From contig OZ024722.1 in the NCBI GenBank assembly GCA_964016875.1, forward strand, positions 13,832,576 to 13,896,575: a stretch of 64,000 bases of DNA, written 5' to 3'. Positions 41,221 through 53,400 of the stretch are shown one piece after another. Position numbers and translations under genes: made by a program. The notes below the pieces were generated by a model. It was not told the DNA's origin, searched no databases, and saw only the letters and a program-made list of their open reading frames with translations. How positions within the stretch are numbered: position 1 is the first letter of the stretch; each line of letters starts with the position of its first letter. The DNA comes from Fallopia convolvulus (taxonomy: Eukaryota; Streptophyta; Magnoliopsida; Caryophyllales; Polygonaceae).

Positions 41221-41802
41221 TTAAGTAAGTAAAGAATATAGAGAGACAAACTTGAGAAACTGGGCATTAGGATTCGCGTCTTCCACCACAAATCCACAAA
41301 TTATAAACTCCGAATCCACTATCCATAATCACCTTAGATACTTAGATGACGGTCCGGCCTAGTTGTGTACAGCCCGCCCCTAAACCTGAGAGCTAAATGC
41401 GCGTAATAACAAAGGCCTTGTACTAAAGCTAGCTCTAGCATCAAACCTTAAGCCATACAAATTTGTCAGACTCGTTTGGGTTTTTATTTTCATTTACTAG
41501 ACACTAGTTCTTTGGGGGGAACTCAAAAGAATTGAACTATATATTATATGGATTTCAATTATAATTACAAGTACAACAAGGCCACAATTAAAAAGAGACT
41601 TAATAGTTGAAGCTTTACACCCCACGTAACCTGGAATTCCTTGCCTTTCTTCCAAGTTCTAACCAGCATCTTAACCTTTACTTTCCTAAAGTGCCCACCA
41701 CAAACACTCACAAGTTTCTGCATGGCTTAAAACCTCAAAAACACTACTACAAACTTCCAAACTCATAATTTCTCTCATATCTGAAACTTAATTGCAAACA
41801 CA
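41221..41802. other. Upstream region of the proline-rich protein gene
   Basis: No gene. It contains a short GC-rich patch (41350-41405) and AT-rich DNA with several TATA-like words (for example 41540-41550). It probably includes the promoter and 5' UTR of the next gene. Confidence 0.4.
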
Positions 41803-42405
41803 ATGGCTTCTAACAACAACATCCCAATACTATTTCACCCTTCACTCCTAATACCTTCTCTTATGCTTATTATAGCTTCGATCCCCGCCTTGGGTAATGA
41901 AATCCAAACTTCCGGTGTGCCCACTTCCGGTTTGCTATGCATAAGTGAATGCGGTACATGTCCAATGATATGTTCTCCGCCACCATCACCACCGGAATCC
42001 GGCAAGCTTCCACCACTAATCCCCACCCCATCACCACCAACGCCGCCAGTGTCGACGCCCTCAACGCCACTTTTACTGCCGCCTGAAGCTCCAATAGTCG
42101 AATTCTCCCCGCCACCAAGTTATCATCCCCATCCACCGCCACCATCACCACCACCGCCAAAGGAGCCGCCTTCAAGTAGTAGTACTACTCCTTTAGTGAC
42201 TAACCCGAAATCAGCTCAGTCGCCTCCTGAGATACCGTACGTGATTGTCCCAGGCGGGCCGAGTCCGCCATTAGGGCAAGGGAATAATTATCCTTACCCT
42301 TACTACTACTTCTACTCCAATGGAGGAGCTTCCTTGTCAATTCCTCTGCCTGGGATTTGCTTTTCTGTCCTGTTATTGATTCATGCCTTTTGTTTTTGTT
42401 CATAA
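41803..42405 (+). CDS. Small secreted, GPI-anchored proline-rich (extensin-like) protein, 200 aa
   Basis: A single-exon, intact gene. Residues 1-31 form a signal peptide (a hydrophobic LLIPSLMLIIASIPALG segment before Asn-Glu). A Cys-rich stretch CISECGTCPMICSPPPSPP follows near residue 46. A Pro/Ser-rich region extends to about residue 150 with SPPPS, PPPPSPPPP and related extensin-like blocks. The Tyr-rich YPYPYYYFYSNGG segment comes next, and a hydrophobic C-terminus (IPLPGICFSVLLLIHAFCF) is typical of a GPI-attachment signal. The product should be exported to the plasma membrane or cell wall, where Pro hydroxylation and arabinosylation are expected. The exact family member is not identifiable. 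The start ATG follows AACACA, a good plant context. Confidence 0.85.
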   Translation: MASNNNIPILFHPSLLIPSLMLIIASIPALGNEIQTSGVPTSGLLCISECGTCPMICSPPPSPPESGKLPPLIPTPSPPTPPVSTPSTPLLLPPEAPIVEFSPPPSYHPHPPPPSPPPPKEPPSSSSTTPLVTNPKSAQSPPEIPYVIVPGGPSPPLGQGNNYPYPYYYFYSNGGASLSIPLPGICFSVLLLIHAFCFCS

Positions 42406-43267
42406 GAAGGGTAAAACTGTGGGCATGGAAGGTTTTTTTTTTGGACTGTTAGTATTATTGTTAAAGTGGGATGTAAGCAAATTTTACCTCAACTTATTGG
42501 CATGTGAGTCATTCGCCCCTTGTAATATGATTATATACTCTAATTTGTATGGACATGTATGTAATGCACCATAGTTCTTCAAGTTAAGGGTGTGTTTAGA
42601 TTACGCATTAACATATATATAAATTGCAGTACTGTGTAGGATTTAATGCAAACTCTGCATTGCAATGCAATATAATGTGCAATCCAAAACCTCCCTTAAT
42701 TCTCCTGAACCACCACATAAGTTTTGTGTAAATCTGACTTTATCAGAGGTTTTTAGTTAAAATGTTTTCATGGGGTGTGTTCTGGATCAAACACCATACA
42801 AATGTTAAAAGCATTCGGAGTAATGTTCAAATACAAGAATCAGAAGTAAGCACGGTAACATCATATTATTGTACCATTTGGTTGGAGTAATGTTAAAATT
42901 GGAACTATAAAAGACTCTAATTGCACAAATAATGCAGAATGGTGTATCAGCTACAAGTCTACAACTAGACAACGAACTCTTTTATGTATCTTCTAATACA
43001 ATTGACCATCTCCAGTCTCAATCAAGAGGGCCCAGAGAATTTTTTCAATCCCCATCTCTATATTCTATTACCCCATTCTTATGATTTTCAAACGTTGTAC
43101 ACTAATCACAAAAGAACCATTAAAAGCATTTTCCAAGACCTCAATCAGACTGCCATAGAAGAGCAGAATTCTTCCCTCACATTAGCCGAAAACTTTCACA
43201 AACAAGGGCAGATAAGAAGTATTGTGCATCACTGACCTCAGAAAGAGATGTCATTTGAATTGAAAGA
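42406..43267. other. Intergenic DNA between two convergent genes
   Basis: It should contain the 3' UTRs of the proline-rich protein gene (left) and COG8 (right). GCATTGCAATGCAAT at 42656-42671 is a small palindromic run. No other gene is supported. Confidence 0.5.
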
Positions 43268-46200
43268 TTATTGGGAATCAACATTTGTCTCATCAGCTTT
43301 TGAGCTATCACCAGTTTCTTCCTCCTCCTCTACTTGTACAGTGTCTTTTACCTCACCATCAAGCACAGCTCCATTTTCCACTGATGATTGATCACTCCCG
43401 TTTTCTGGAGCAACTGGGTTCTTTGGAATAATAGCAGCTGGTTTGTGAGAATTTCTTGAGGAAGACACAGACAGCAGTTTTGTGATTCCATCAAATGAGT
43501 TCTTCGAATCTGTAATTAGAACAGCTCCACCAGGGTAACAACGGCCAAAACAGGTTGCACAATGTGGCAAGACAACCTAAAAGTGTTATGGAAAAGAGTT
43601 AGACAGTTTGATTAATGCCTTGGAGCTGTCAAAGGAGAGTAAGATGAGAATAATAAAAATTTCACCTCAATGAATGACCGGCAAAGTGAGAAGAATAGCA
43701 CAGATTCGTTATCTCTGAGCAACCTAGATTCATTGTACCTCAACAATGAGTCATGAACAGACTTCAACCCTAAAACTAGCTCCTGAGCAAGAATGTGTTT
43801 CAAGCTTAAAGGGCAACATGGTCTCAAATCGTTCATTGCAGCAGACACACCTAAAGCAGCATCAAACAGCAAGTTCACAAATAACCAGATCCTAGGTTAG
43901 AAAATGTACACATTGTGCACAAGACTAAAAATTATCTGCCAGACAAGAATAAGATGATTAAAAATTATCTGCCAGACAAGAATAAGATGATTTAGGAGAT
44001 GCTAAATGATATGAAATTATTCAATTCAAGAGGGTTGGAAAAGTAATGCTACAAAACACCCCATGTCTAATGCTCAAGAACCAACCTTTCCTTCCTATAA
44101 CAATCCAAAAGCAGCACTTCTGAGTATCATAGAATTAACCCTTAAACCTCACCATCATACAAGCATTTGCCAATTGTTATAGCATATCCACTTCAAACAT
44201 CAGACATGATGATAAAACAATTAGCTTGGTCCAACCAAGATCAAATGTAAGGTGCTACTACTTTTTTTTGAGTGTGTGCAGTGCAGACTGGTAACAATAT
44301 AAATTTCAAGTGAGATGCTTCTCTATCTAGAAGCCAACAACCAAGAAGGTTTGGCTTTAGCATATTTGCTACTTTGGAGTATGTTCAAGCCCCTCTTCAT
44401 TGAGATTTCCAGAAGGAAAAGTAGATCCAATCCAAACGGCACTTTACAAACATAATACCACGAATGGATACTAGTAAAAATAATCCAAGCTCTTGCTCTG
44501 TAACATATATGTGCAATAAAACATAATTTTGTAATGCTTCATAACATTCAAAATATATTTTGATTTGTGATCGCAGATTTTTCATTCTGTTTTGCTCAAA
44601 CTGGATTAGATCATGGGAAGTTTAATTTGTTCTTTCGATTGTGAGATTATTTAAACAGGATCGTCTACGTTTTGTAATGTTTATACCAAAATTTTCTTTT
44701 AAAGATTATTGTATTACTCAATGCAGTCTTGACAATGACAAGTTACTAATGACTTGAATTCAATGATCAGCTGTTTAGCAAGTTCATTGCATTCCTTTCT
44801 CCAAAATTAGATAGCCTTTGACAACAATATACTTTTTTTTCTTACCATTTATAAACACAGCAAGTGGTGGATGCTCCATCAAAGAAGGTGGTGGAGTCAC
44901 ATCCTCGTGAATTTCCTCACCTCCACTAGAGGCTGAAAATCCAACCGCTGGAAGTGGAACCCAACGATGTGAATCCAGTACAAGCTGTACAGAAAGAACA
45001 CAAGGAGACAAAAAGAGGCAGTCATGAAAAGATATACAACAGAGGTCATGCAAATGTGCCCCTAGTACGTTTCTAGTAACCCAAAGAAGTTTATATACCA
45101 GTCAGCATTACCTGAAAATTCTCAATGGCTGAGCTCATATTCTTTTTAAACAAGCTTAGCACAGCCCTGCAATGGGATTGGATTCAATCATTGATAATGA
45201 ATAATAATGAGCAAATCAGCCACAAAGGTAGGAGTAAAACTCAGCCATTCACTTACTCTTCAAAAATTGATGGAAGCAAACCCCTAAAATCCAATCCAAC
45301 CCAACCAAGCCCCATAGCACAATACTGTCAAAATACAACAATTAAGATGTATCAGTAGAAATACATGAGAACATCAAATATTGTTTGATTTCAATATATC
45401 AAAAAAACATCAATTTTGCATCAGTTTCACCTTTTCTCACAAAACCCAACTACAAAGTAATAAAAATATCGGTATGTAATTATTTGTATAGTTATATAAA
45501 GGAAAGACTTCTTGACTGGACAATTATAAAACATAAAGCACCTTCCGCTTAGTTGCCAAGTACACACAATCTATCCAAAACGTCTATCTTCTTAATAAAA
45601 ACAAGATTCCATAAGCTAAAGTTAACCAGGATACGAAGCTATAGAAAGAAATGGCCTTAACTAGAAGACATTTAATAATGTATTTTCTTTAAAATAACCC
45701 CTCAACCAAGTTTGACTTGTCAAATTTCCATTTCAAGACCCCAATATTTGTCAAATCTTCGCACCTGAATAATTGGAAAAAGTTGTCAAGAAGCATTTAG
45801 TTACTAATTGGCGGGGAGACAAACACTAACTTGTCCTGTCTTTTGCCTTTTACTATAAAACGACAAGTAGTTCTTGGCAGAGGGAGTAGAATTCATCTCC
45901 ATACTCATCAGGTTGCAAACAAAACACCTAATATTCAATCCAATTCATGCTGCTTCCCCAATTGACTAGCAGACATCAGATCATACCAACACTAACTTGC
46001 ATATAATGATTGAGCTTTTATCAACAAAAACAACAGAGAGATTATTGAAAATATACAGTAAGAAAAAAACCCCAAGATGGGATATAGGCTTGGGTCACAA
46101 AAAATAAAGAGCTGAAAATCAACGATGAACTGAGATGCCAAGTATATATAAATAGAAATAATCACATAGTTTATGGCTAGCATACTTATAATCAACTTAC

Positions 46201-49200
46201 AGCAGAAGAGCTACCGTAGAGCAATGAATTAAACAGAAGCATAATTGTAGAGAATAGCCTTGTATTTTAAACCATGTGAAGACAAAATCACCAAGTAACA
46301 TCCTTACCATGCACTGATCTAAGATGTTCGACAATGAACCACCCTCAGTTAACTTGGGAAGCATGAGCTTGAGAGTTTTAAGATGAGATGTAATCTGATG
46401 CATAGCCCAACTAAAAAGAAGTCCACCATCATAGTTCTCTTCACTGCCCGATGTATCATCAGCAAATATAGCTCGATATTGATTGACGACATCAAAAAGA
46501 TGCATTCTATAGCAACCAACCATACCCTTAAGGTATTCATAAGGATTTCTTTGGTCTAAGTCATCAAGAATCCCCATCAGCCATGCCTCCCGGCAACGCA
46601 AGAACTATTCCAAAAGCAAAAGATATATAAATCACAATTCTGTGAAATATAAGAAAAGGTCCCCGAACTATTAAAAAAATCACAAGTAAGAAGCTATTAC
46701 ACCTTTAACCACTCTAAAGTCTACCTGTAAACGCAATTCATATTCGCTGAATACTCCAATTCTACGCAGATATCCAATTATTCGAAGACATTCTGGCAGC
46801 TGAAATAAGATGTCATAGATGCACCAAAATAAAATTTGTATCATTTCAAGATACATAAAAACGAATTCTGTATGGATTCAGAAAAAGAAACATGACAAGA
46901 TTTTCCTGATATTTTTATGAAAGTGAAGGTAATGTCTTATGGGAATATGCACATTAAGGGGTAGTTTGGAAAGTTAGGCGGGGTGGGGGGGGTGGGGGGG
47001 GGGTGGGGGGGGGGGGGTGGGGGGTGTAGTACACATCTAGGAAGAATTATCTCATGGATCAAACAGAAGAATTTGTAGTCGATGGATCAAGTGGATGCAC
47101 TGCAGTGAGAATGAAACAGATCATACATGCTGAGTCACTTGAGTAATGATTAGTGGTACTACTCATCCAAAAGCTTGAATTTAACACTTTTCCCCTTGTT
47201 TTCTCATCCATATACCCAATGATCCCTTAGTGTGTCACTCTTAAGATTATTTCACAAGTTCTTTCAGACGTCTTGCTTCCAGCTGAACTAGAAAACCTTG
47301 CAATCTTTTTTTTATGCCATTCCTACTAGAGGATATATTATTCCACAATATCTTTCTTACTAAGATTTTTACTTTATGTCTTTATCATCTTTTATATTAA
47401 AGAATACACAAATTTTAGCAAAGTATTACCAGAATAGTCGACCGAAGTCTCTGAAGAAGCTGAGAGAGTAAAGATTGTGTAGTCTGTCTCACTTCAGCAG
47501 CCAGAGCTTGAATAACAGGAATTCTTTTCAAGAGGAAGAAGCAAGAGCAAAACAGCATCCGTCAGATTTTTTCAAGTTCGTCTTGTCAAGTCAACAGTAT
47601 ATAGAATTATATTAAAGATTTCCATCAAACAAAAAAGAATTATAGTAAAGATTAAAAACAAAAATCCCACTTTGGATGCATTGTTGAAAGCTTGCAAACA
47701 AAGGCTTCCAAATCCAGAGCTTCATCATAGTTTCCATTCCTCACACATCTACACAAAGTTCATCAAAAATTAGAATAGATCGAGCTTGAATCACTTTCCA
47801 ACAATTCATGAAATATCACAAAGATTAACCTAAGAAAGAAAGCTTCAATTCATAAGATCCATTATAATGCTATATTCCACAAGGTATGACAACTGCAAAC
47901 TATGACAAAGCTTCCAAAAGTTTATCAATGTGCTAGGTAAATTCTTGCAATGGTTGAACATCAAATAATCTAGATTGCTATAAAAGTATGAATAATCATA
48001 AAAATTCACCCTAGAATAAGCTTATTATCATAAAGAGTCACCCTTATGCAAGAAGCATGGAAGTCGTCACACGGTTTACAATGCAAGGCTATCAATAAGT
48101 TTGTTTCTTAATTTCTTTAAGAAAACACTTTTCTCCATACAAGTTACCTTTGGAAAAATATTACCAAGGATATAATGGAATAAGGAAGTTACAACTTATT
48201 AGTAGAAGACAAAGTGAAGCTGTGAAAAATATGTAACTCATGATAAATCCAGCTTAATCATTACTGGTATTCACAATTCTATTATATTTAGCAGATATGA
48301 TTCATCATTTGAGGGTAACAGGTATTTGAACATGCATCTTTGGAGAAATTAAGCACGTACGTGTCCATAAGCTGAGGAATTTCAAGCAAATCAAGCATTG
48401 TACTATGATTGGACAGTAATGTCTGGTTCATCTTCCTTTTTTCCAAAATATGTTCTGCAGACTCTATGAATTCAGTGCACCCATTTGTCAGCTTCGGAAC
48501 TTCAGCGATCTGAAAAGGAAGAAAGCAGTATACTGTTGTCATTAGCAAGAAAAGAATGATTACCAATCTCCAAACACCCATCTTAATATTGAGAGAAGAG
48601 AACCTCACTGGAAATGCCTAGGTATTTCAGGTGAAAAGTGGGAAAGCACAAAAAACCCCTTGTTTCAATAGAAAGGAAATCAAAAACGAGAAGAAGATAT
48701 AATATTTGTATCCCCCATCCATGTTCCAATATGCAAGTGCACACATAAATCATTTTTCTTTAAACATCCAAATCCCACATGATGAGTTATTTTTTCAGAA
48801 AAGAGGCAAGTAAAATGGCAATTTAAGGCTGAGAACTCCTGGAAGCCTTTCTTGGGCTACAGACGTTTCAAGGGACAAACATTGGCGACACTATCAAATT
48901 CAACCTGAGCATTTGATAATAATAGTTTAAAAGGATTTAGAGCAATCTGCCAAATAACTACAGACGAATTTGGATGGTACATAGCTTCCATGTTTGCTTC
49001 TACCTTCTCATTACATGTTTTTTTTGGTCTGAATGGCTCTTCCGCAGGCATTGCCCATATAGCTTAGAAGTGAAAAGGAAGATCCCACATTCAGCTTCAA
49101 ACATACATACAGATAATAATCTTGTACAACGACCGTCTAGATCTAGCAGGCTACTTTGTTTCAAAAAATGCTTACAAGTTCAATAATTAATTTGCGCAGG

Positions 49201-49748
49201 GCTTCGAAATTTAATTAAACAATAAACAATAAGACCTTTTCGATCTCGAAGTTTTAACGGAAGCAAATTCCAAGTTTCCCATCCTTAGTCTACCTCTTTT
49301 GATCTCGAAATCCACATAATGGAAATCAATTTAAACTTTTGTCACGAAATTTGCAGCGAAAGAAATACAAGCAGAAGAATCAGTTGAATTACCAGATTTT
49401 CAAGATGCTTGTCTATGGAAGAAACTTCCTCTTGGATCTCAAGCAAGGCATCAGCGGCGGATATGAAGGCCCGGTAATTGGAAACCGCCACCTCCTGCAT
49501 CTGCCGCCGAATCCGGTCAGCATCAACCCGGAGAAGCTCCGGCTCCTGAAAATGGCGAAATCAAGTAAGAAGGTAGATCCAGACAACAACATGATTTGCG
49601 AGGGAGTAAGATGGAAGCCGATCAAAACCTTGTGGAGGCGATCGAGAGTAAATGACAGGAGCTCCGAGACATAGGGCTGCTGAGAAACGGAAGCTAGTGG
49701 GATGAGACCAGCAACCTGAGCGTTCTCGTCCATACTCTCCGACTCCAT
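43268..49748 (-). CDS. COG8: Conserved oligomeric Golgi complex subunit 8
   Basis: COG8 belongs to the eight-subunit COG tether that captures retrograde vesicles at the Golgi and keeps glycosylation enzymes in place. Twelve coding exons with GT-AG introns can be joined in frame: 49748-49629, 49545-49393, 48509-48361, 47748-47671, 47523-47430, 46799-46725, 46604-46308, 45324-45257, 45166-45112, 44984-44846, 43850-43666, 43576-43268. Together they give 573 aa, close to the roughly 570 aa of plant COG8. Diagnostic pieces are QQPYVSELLSFTLDRLHK (exon 1), AADALLEIQEEVSSIDKHLE (exon 2), HILEKRKMNQTLLSNHST (exon 3), CREAWLMGILDDLDQRNPYE (exon 7), HRWVPLPAVGFS (exon 10) and PHCATCFGRCYPGG (exon 12). 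The C-terminal tail is acidic (EEEEETGD). No break was found, so the gene looks functional. Introns hold a 33-bp tandem duplication and a G-rich tract. Confidence 0.95.
43926..43991. repeat. 33-bp perfect tandem duplication in a COG8 intron
   Basis: The unit TAAAAATTATCTGCC...AAGATGAT occurs at 43926-43958 and again at 43959-43991. It lies in the intron between exons 10 and 11 and away from splice sites. Confidence 0.9.
46979..47027 (+). repeat. Poly-G tract in a COG8 intron
   Basis: About 49 bases, almost all G with single T interruptions, between exons 5 and 6. On the coding strand it is C-rich. It meets the pattern for a G-quadruplex on the plus strand. Length may be uncertain, since such tracts are error-prone in sequencing. 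Confidence 0.85.
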
Positions 49749-50262
49749 TGATGGGCTTTAGATCGAAGTTGCAAGTGGAGGAGACGAATAGGAGAGACGG
49801 GTCGAGTACTGATGTGAATTTTGTTCGAGGGAATTGGACCAAAAGTCCTCCTTAAGCTCGTCTTACTAATTAATTAAAGCTTCTCTCAAAAAAAAACTAA
49901 TTAAAGCACTATGTTTTTAATTTTTTTATTTATTTTTTCTTTTAGAGTAGTCACAATTTTCTTCAAAACGGCTCATGAAAAATTATCTGCCTTAAATTAC
50001 TTCTCTTCTCTCCACAATTCTCTCTACTTCCGATTTCTCCAAATTTACTCTCCCTTCATTGTAGATTTCACAACCCTACAACGATGGTGGTGGTAGCGAC
50101 GAGGAAGTCTTCCTCGCTGCCAAAAATAGGGCTTCAGTCAAGTGTTTGTAATTCACTAATTCATGTGTTATCCAACTAAAATTGCTTTCTTGGTTGAGGA
50201 GATATTCTGGAGGATCCCCGCTGCCGCCTTCTGGATCATCGCAGCCTCAGACTCCGACACCA
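49749..50262. other. Region upstream of COG8 and of the gene-fragment block
   Basis: It is the likely COG8 promoter and 5' UTR next to 49749, with pyrimidine-rich DNA at 49870-50070. A plus-strand stretch from 50083 (ATGGTGGTGGTAGCGACG) may be another short captured fragment, but I cannot identify it. Confidence 0.35.
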
Positions 50263-50370
50263 ATGGACGATATGATTGGATGCGTGGTGGCGCTCGAAGC
50301 TGCTTTGCTCCCGTGCTTGCCCGCTCGAGAGCTCCAAGCTATCGAACGTTCTCCTCACCCTTCTCATCAG
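50182..50370 (+). pseudogene. MED28: Mediator subunit MED28 first-exon fragment
   Basis: The frame from 50182 reads SSQPQTPTPMDDMIGCVVAL, EAALLPCLPARELQAIERSP and HPSHQ, ending at CAG (50368-50370). This agrees with the N-terminal block of plant MED28 up to its usual first exon boundary. What follows (SLSSFPAYYPL, stop) does not continue the protein, so only the first exon is present. Intact MED28 is a Mediator head-associated subunit in the nucleus. The fragment lies 118 bp before adenylosuccinate lyase sequence, so the two were joined by rearrangement or transposon capture. The identification is from memory of the family. Confidence 0.65.
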
Positions 50371-50487
50371 AGTTTGTCTTCTTTTCCTGCTTATTATCCT
50401 CTGTGAATATCAAGATTTTAGTAACTGAAATAATCTACTCAGGTTGGCTCACTTCAAATCTTGATGCATTTGTGTCAGGCAAAGAAG

Positions 50488-53400
50488 ATGGATGATGGAA
50501 ATTCAAGTGTTTTCGAGCTCTCAAGTCTTACAGCTTTGTCTCCTTTGGATGGTCGATATTGGAGCAAAGTAAAGGACTTGGCACCCTCTATGAGCGAATA
50601 CGGTTAATTCGTTACAGGGTCCTGGTTGAGGTAAATCCCTGAATTAGGTTGGCTTGCATTTCTATTACCACTGAAGAGTCCCGATTTGGATCTCGCGCGC
50701 TATGGTTGTTGATTTCTTTATGCATATCATACTAACTAATTAAAGCAATTAGGTTTGAAGCCCTCTCCTTCTACCACGTGTCATTTATTCAGCCAAAAAT
50801 TTTGCCATTTTTTATTTTTGATATTTATCGTTTTATTTCCCACGTTCCATCCAAATGTTCTATATTGTAACCGTCCATTCTTCAGTTAGGTGTTTTGGCA
50901 GCCATTCTCTCCAAACTTATCTGCCACACTATTTCTTCTCTTTCCCTTTCTCCCATTCCATTCTTCTTGATCAACTTTGCAGAATTTCTCGATCGTTATC
51001 TGGAATCAAAGAGCACTGTTGGTTCTCGAGCTCCAACGAGACTTATCGGTACATCGGCAAGAATGGAGTCCAAATTGGCGTCTCTAGGGTTCAGGGCTTT
51101 TGAATTTCAGGTTTCACTTGGTGATTTCTCCTTCCTTTCATTTTTCTTCCCCGAAATCTATGCTTTTATGCAAATCAAGACTGATTGATAGTCATTTGTT
51201 AGTTGACAGAGCCTCTACCGGGGAAGATATGGATGCTGCAAGATTTTGTTGAATTTCTTCTCCATTTTCTCTACGTTTTGAGCAACGAAGCCCTAATTCT
51301 AGAATTGGATTCGAACAAGACCAGGTTCGTGCTTCAGAATCGAGTTCGAACAAGGCTAGGGCTACCAACAAGCATCAATTTCATTTGAATTTTGTTGAAA
51401 TTAAAGGTTCGGTGTTCATTCGCATTTCTTGATTTCATATTTGTCTAATATTTTTCAATTTTGATCTCTAATTAAAATTTTAGAATTGCAATTATTCCAT
51501 CAAAGCTTCTCTCCTTGTGTAGCTCTTTGCAACCTCCCTAAGATGTCGTATCGCTCTATGCCACTGTCGTTCAAAGTCCAGGCATCTTTTCTGCTACTGT
51601 TAATGTCTTCCCACTCTTTAGTATTTTGTTTCCCCCATGCCCTAAAAAATCGATCAGTGCCAAGGCATCTTCTCTGTTGAATGGTTACAATTTATGGCCG
51701 ACAGGAGCAATGAGCCCATGAATTCAATCAACCGAGCAAGTTGAGGTCGATTTGCAAGTGGAGGTCAGTTTGTTTGGAGACTTAGAGCAAGGTGAGCCAT
51801 GAATTAATATATGCAATTTTGACTTTGAACCGATTCTTTGTTGCTATTACTCTCTTTATTTTAATTGGAGGGCTAATACTCTCTTTATTCCGGCCTCCTT
51901 TTAGATCCTAGAGGGCAATCTCAATGATCTTTCCCGCTTCTCTTCTTAAACTAGAAGTCTCAATGTCCATCACAATGAATGTAACAAGCCTAGCTAAGTC
52001 TTTATTTTCAGCAATCTTTAGCTGAATATTAGAGCATTCAATCTTTTTTTTGAGGAAATATCATAGTATTCAATCTGTTGCTCAACTTTACTCTCTACCA
52101 TGTTTACATTTAAATTGGTGCTTGCACTGATCTCTTCTGATATTCCAGGTCTAATCCTTGGTTTACCACCCAATGTGGTTTCTTCACTCTCTATCTTGGT
52201 GGTTAATGGACACCTGATCCTTCTTTTGCAAAATTTCTAGCTTGAATTTTAAGCTTCCGACCCCATAAAGCAATTGAATTCTGACTCGGCTTCAAGGTAT
52301 TTCAAAAATTTTGGTTTGTCAAAATTTAGATTTGTGTTAAAATTTATGGATTACTCGATTAATACTTCTCCCTCTCTTAATCGTCTGAATTCCAGTTTCC
52401 ATCACATTACTTCATTCTAATCTCTTCCTGTCTCTACATCCTTTCGTTACACGGACCAAGCCGGAAAATTCAAAAAAGGAGAAAATCGTACTTCTTTACT
52501 TGACATAATCACATGAAGCAGAAATGATATAATTAATATTTTCTTGATCAAGTTATTTCTTTGTCATCAGATTTATGAGGTTTTGTTGTTCATGTTTCTT
52601 ATGTTGTTGTAGGTATGTTTGTTACGTACTCGGCATTGAGAAGATACATTTGCGTAAAAGTGGTTGAGAACAACCATTGTGCCTCAAAGAGTGGTGTGTG
52701 CAATGATCTCTTTCTCTTGAATATAACAGCTAGCTTTAAAATAGTTGATCTTAGATGTGATTTACTAGTGGTACAAGTTAGCTCATTGGAATTTCCTTAT
52801 ATCTGCACTGGTTGGCTGTATGTGTGCACTTTGTTGCTACTAACTTTAATCAAACTTTGGTGATCTAATATTATTTCACAGTCTTATTGTTAGCATGATG
52901 GGATTGATGATGGGTGAAATTAAGCAAGAACTAAGGGTAGATTTATTAAAGCTTGCCATCATCTTGTGAACCAAAATATTAATACATTAGCTAAGGATTT
53001 TCCCACTCTTGGGTGTACATCTATAGTACTCATTTACATGTGTTCTTTGACAAATTATTTGTTGACTATGTTGTTTTGACACTTGGCTTCTTCCACGTCC
53101 TTTAGATAAACTTCCCTCTTTTTTTGGTTGAATTAGATAAACTCCCTTTTAATTGGCTGGTATTTTACCTAAACTTGTGTCTAGGAGGTATTAATGGTAT
53201 GACTGTATAAATGTGCTTTTTAGAATGCCCTTTACTAATCTTTCTGCAAACTTAGGGGTCATTGTTTAAGTTTTTTACTACCCAGCTTTTGTATAGTCAT
53301 ATGTTGTGATTTGAAGATGTCAATGATCATATTTGATAAGCCTATTTAGCTAGAAGGTTATTAGTTTTACCAAAAAAGATGTAGTTAAAAGTCAGATAGA

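Noticed and set aside
41340..41410. Possible tRNA in a GC-rich patch
   Set aside because: I could not form a cloverleaf with proper A and B boxes.
48857..49186. ORFs on both strands inside a COG8 intron
   Set aside because: They lie between well-defined COG8 exons 2 and 3 and show no family features.
50182..50406. A working MED28 gene
   Set aside because: Only the first exon matches; the frame ends soon after and no further MED28 exon follows.
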